Assembly (NCBI GenBank): GCA_914767715.1
Contig: OU612066.1
Span: 15,629,001-15,693,000, forward strand
DNA from: Membranipora membranacea
Lineage: Eukaryota > Bryozoa > Gymnolaemata > Cheilostomatida > Membraniporidae
DNA: 64,000 bases
Reading direction: 5' to 3'
The translations under genes were made by a program, and so were the position numbers. The notes beneath the pieces were generated by a model. That model had not been told where the DNA came from. It did not search any database and worked only from the letters and a program-made list of their open reading frames with translations. Of this stretch, positions 62,483 through 64,000 are shown in pieces (position 1 is the stretch's first letter; every line of letters starts with the position of its first letter).

Positions 62483-63439
62483 GTTGATAGGGTGGCAACA
62501 ATGGGGAATAACAAAAACACACCCACAACACAAGCCTAGCCTGGCATCCCCGAGAAGATCAAATACAACAAAAATGTTAAAAGTATTGGATACCCCACAC
62601 GCCTAATTTGTAAGTCATGTCACTGGCACATCAAGCGGTATTCCCAGAATGGCCCGTTGACCAATTTGATTGTTGATTATTGTGTTAATTGTGCGATACT
62701 GCAATGTGACGTAGGTTCTAGTCAATCTTAGTATGAGCATGCCAAAAGGAACAGTCCTAATATCTGATGGAAAACGCAGGCATTCCAGGATGTAGCTAAT
62801 TGGAACGAGATTACAAAGAATTAATGAGTGACAATTGAATTGGTGACCGACCAGATACAAAATATTGAGTAGTAGCGATTAGTCCATGGGAATGTTTACT
62901 TTAGGGTCCGTATTTTTGTACTGCCTACGACGTTTGATGTTCAGGTCAAATGTTCAGGTCAAGATGGTGTACAGTCTATATTTGTTTGGTCAGCCTTGCC
63001 TCGGTTTTCTGCATTTTCCCATGAGCTTTGTAACTTGACGACAACAACGGCAGATAGAGTACACACCCTGCCCAGGTCATGCCACATTCAAACATGCATA
63101 GTAGCTGCAGGCTATTGAGTGCGATACAATGATGATAAAATAAGCTTTTCAAGTAATTTGCGAAAACAAGGTGGGTATTCAACTATGAATCTCTTGGAAG
63201 CCAAAAGTGAAGATGATAGTAAGAATCACTTCCCCTTTTTCATTGAGGAAACAACTGCAGGTTTTGTTTTTAAATAGGCGTATTGATCATGTTAAACCAT
63301 AAACATATAATGTTTATGTGTTAATATGTGTTAAACTCACTTGACAAAAAAATACTAGAAACACTTGGAATTTGATCAAAATGCAATTTGCCATATTCTA
63401 AATAGCTCCTAATCTACTTTTAAGCCAATATCAGATTGA

Positions 63440-63480
63440 AGAGGACCAACACCAAATACAGGCAAATTTGGATCAAACGG
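63440..63480. repeat. Solo end of the 8576-type MITE
   Basis: acaggcaaatttggatcaaa matches the right inverted end of the MITE-like family. No matching left end was found nearby. Confidence 0.4.
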
Positions 63481-63522
63481 GATTTACAAAGTACAAAAGG
63501 AATTTTCACTTGAATAACTCAC

Positions 63523-63685
63523 ATTAACTTCTAGTTTGATTTGTGGTATAGCTGAGGAGTCACACAAGGTTACGGTACATCCACCGAACCCCCCTCCAGT
63601 CATACGAGAGCCGTACACTCCTTCTACTGAAACTACTATCTCTACTAGGCTATCCAGCTCAGCACACGACACCTCAAAATCATCC
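63523..63685 (-). CDS. GALK1: Galactokinase, one internal exon near the C-terminus
   Basis: Cytosolic enzyme that phosphorylates galactose at C1, the entry to the Leloir pathway. One exon on the complement, bounded by a TTAACAG acceptor and an AAT|GTGAGT donor, encodes [20 protein letters not shown] and then [19 protein letters not shown]. The GGGFGG block is the third conserved motif of GHMP kinases, and the local sequence follows GALK1 closely and GALK2 less so. Earlier exons lie beyond the right edge. The final 25-30 residues must come from a downstream exon at lower coordinates, which I could not identify. 63686-64000 shows no further exon. Confidence 0.92.
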
Positions 63686-64000
63686 CTGTTAACATAAATT
63701 CAGATTGAAAAGGTGGTGTTTGTTCATCTTTTGGGTTGGGCTGTCGGGTGAGGTGCAAAAGTCTGGGGGCTTAGACTAATCAGTCATCAGAAATGAATAT
63801 CTCAAAATCATCCAGTAAACATAAAATCAATACGCTGATATATCTTCAGCTAACTCATAAAAAACAATGACGTCATTCTTGCTACCTGTCAAAAGGTAGC
63901 CTTGTCACTCAACCACCTTTTTTGTTTTTTTTTATTGTGACCGGTTAGTCCAATGCTAAAGCAAACGTAGCTAATTTTGCCAAATTGTTTACTTAATATG

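Larger units (their letters stand above)
53675..63522. other. Region between Kv1 exon 1 and the GALK1 exon
   Basis: 9.8 kb. It should contain the Kv1 promoter and 5' UTR and the last GALK1 exon(s) on the same strand. I found one exon-like block (58784-58711) and a dispersed repeat pair (55818, 62368), plus poly-G runs near 56797-56829. I could not place the GALK1 3' end. Confidence 0.4.

Noticed and set aside
1-64000. CRISPR arrays, rRNA, tRNA or operon structure
   Set aside because: None seen. The gene structure is animal, with spliceosomal introns throughout.

Overview
The window is nuclear DNA of a bilaterian animal. The genes are split by many GT-AG introns of roughly 0.3-8 kb, intergenic DNA is AT-rich, and small non-autonomous repeats are scattered through introns. 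A retinoic acid receptor (RAR) limits it to Bilateria. The RAR keeps the three residues that hold the retinoid carboxylate, and the Kv1 channel core lies in one uninterrupted exon. Both point, without proof, to an invertebrate deuterostome.

Layout: 1-9383 (+) is the 3' part of a RAR gene, from the first zinc finger to the stop. 11225-13589 (+) is a three-exon Cks1/2 gene. 14981-29438 (-) is a complete 15-exon R7-family RGS gene (620 aa by my splice model), with a decayed or alternative copy of one exon in its own intron. 31388-33911 (+) is a complete six-exon ALYREF (mRNA export adaptor) gene, head-to-head with the RGS gene. 35360-38715 (+) is a complete four-exon NDUFA13/GRIM-19 gene. 43399-53674 (-) is a Shaker/Kv1 potassium channel with a large core exon, an 8.4 kb intron and an upstream N-terminal exon. 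Two further phase-compatible exons (47.7 kb, 58.7 kb) could supply alternative N-termini. 63523-63685 (-) is one exon of galactokinase GALK1, and the rest of that gene lies outside the window or was not found.

On the + strand, inside the Kv1 intron (46.8-51.7 kb), four exon-like blocks with matching phases and good splice sites join into one open frame of about 114 codons that I do not recognise. Two more exon-like blocks lie at 39.2 and 42.5 kb. They may be a gene interleaved with Kv1.

The genes serve separate housekeeping and signalling roles (retinoid signalling, cell cycle, G-protein and K+ channel signalling, mRNA export, respiration, galactose use). There is no operon-like logic. The most unusual material is in the repeats: a set of very short palindromes (13-42 bp), each flanked by a direct repeat of about 7 bp; a separate family of 80-110 bp elements with inverted ends and 10-11 bp target duplications, one of which sits exactly at a RAR splice donor; and a third element that duplicated the end of RAR exon 5. 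All coordinates and splice sites were read by eye.
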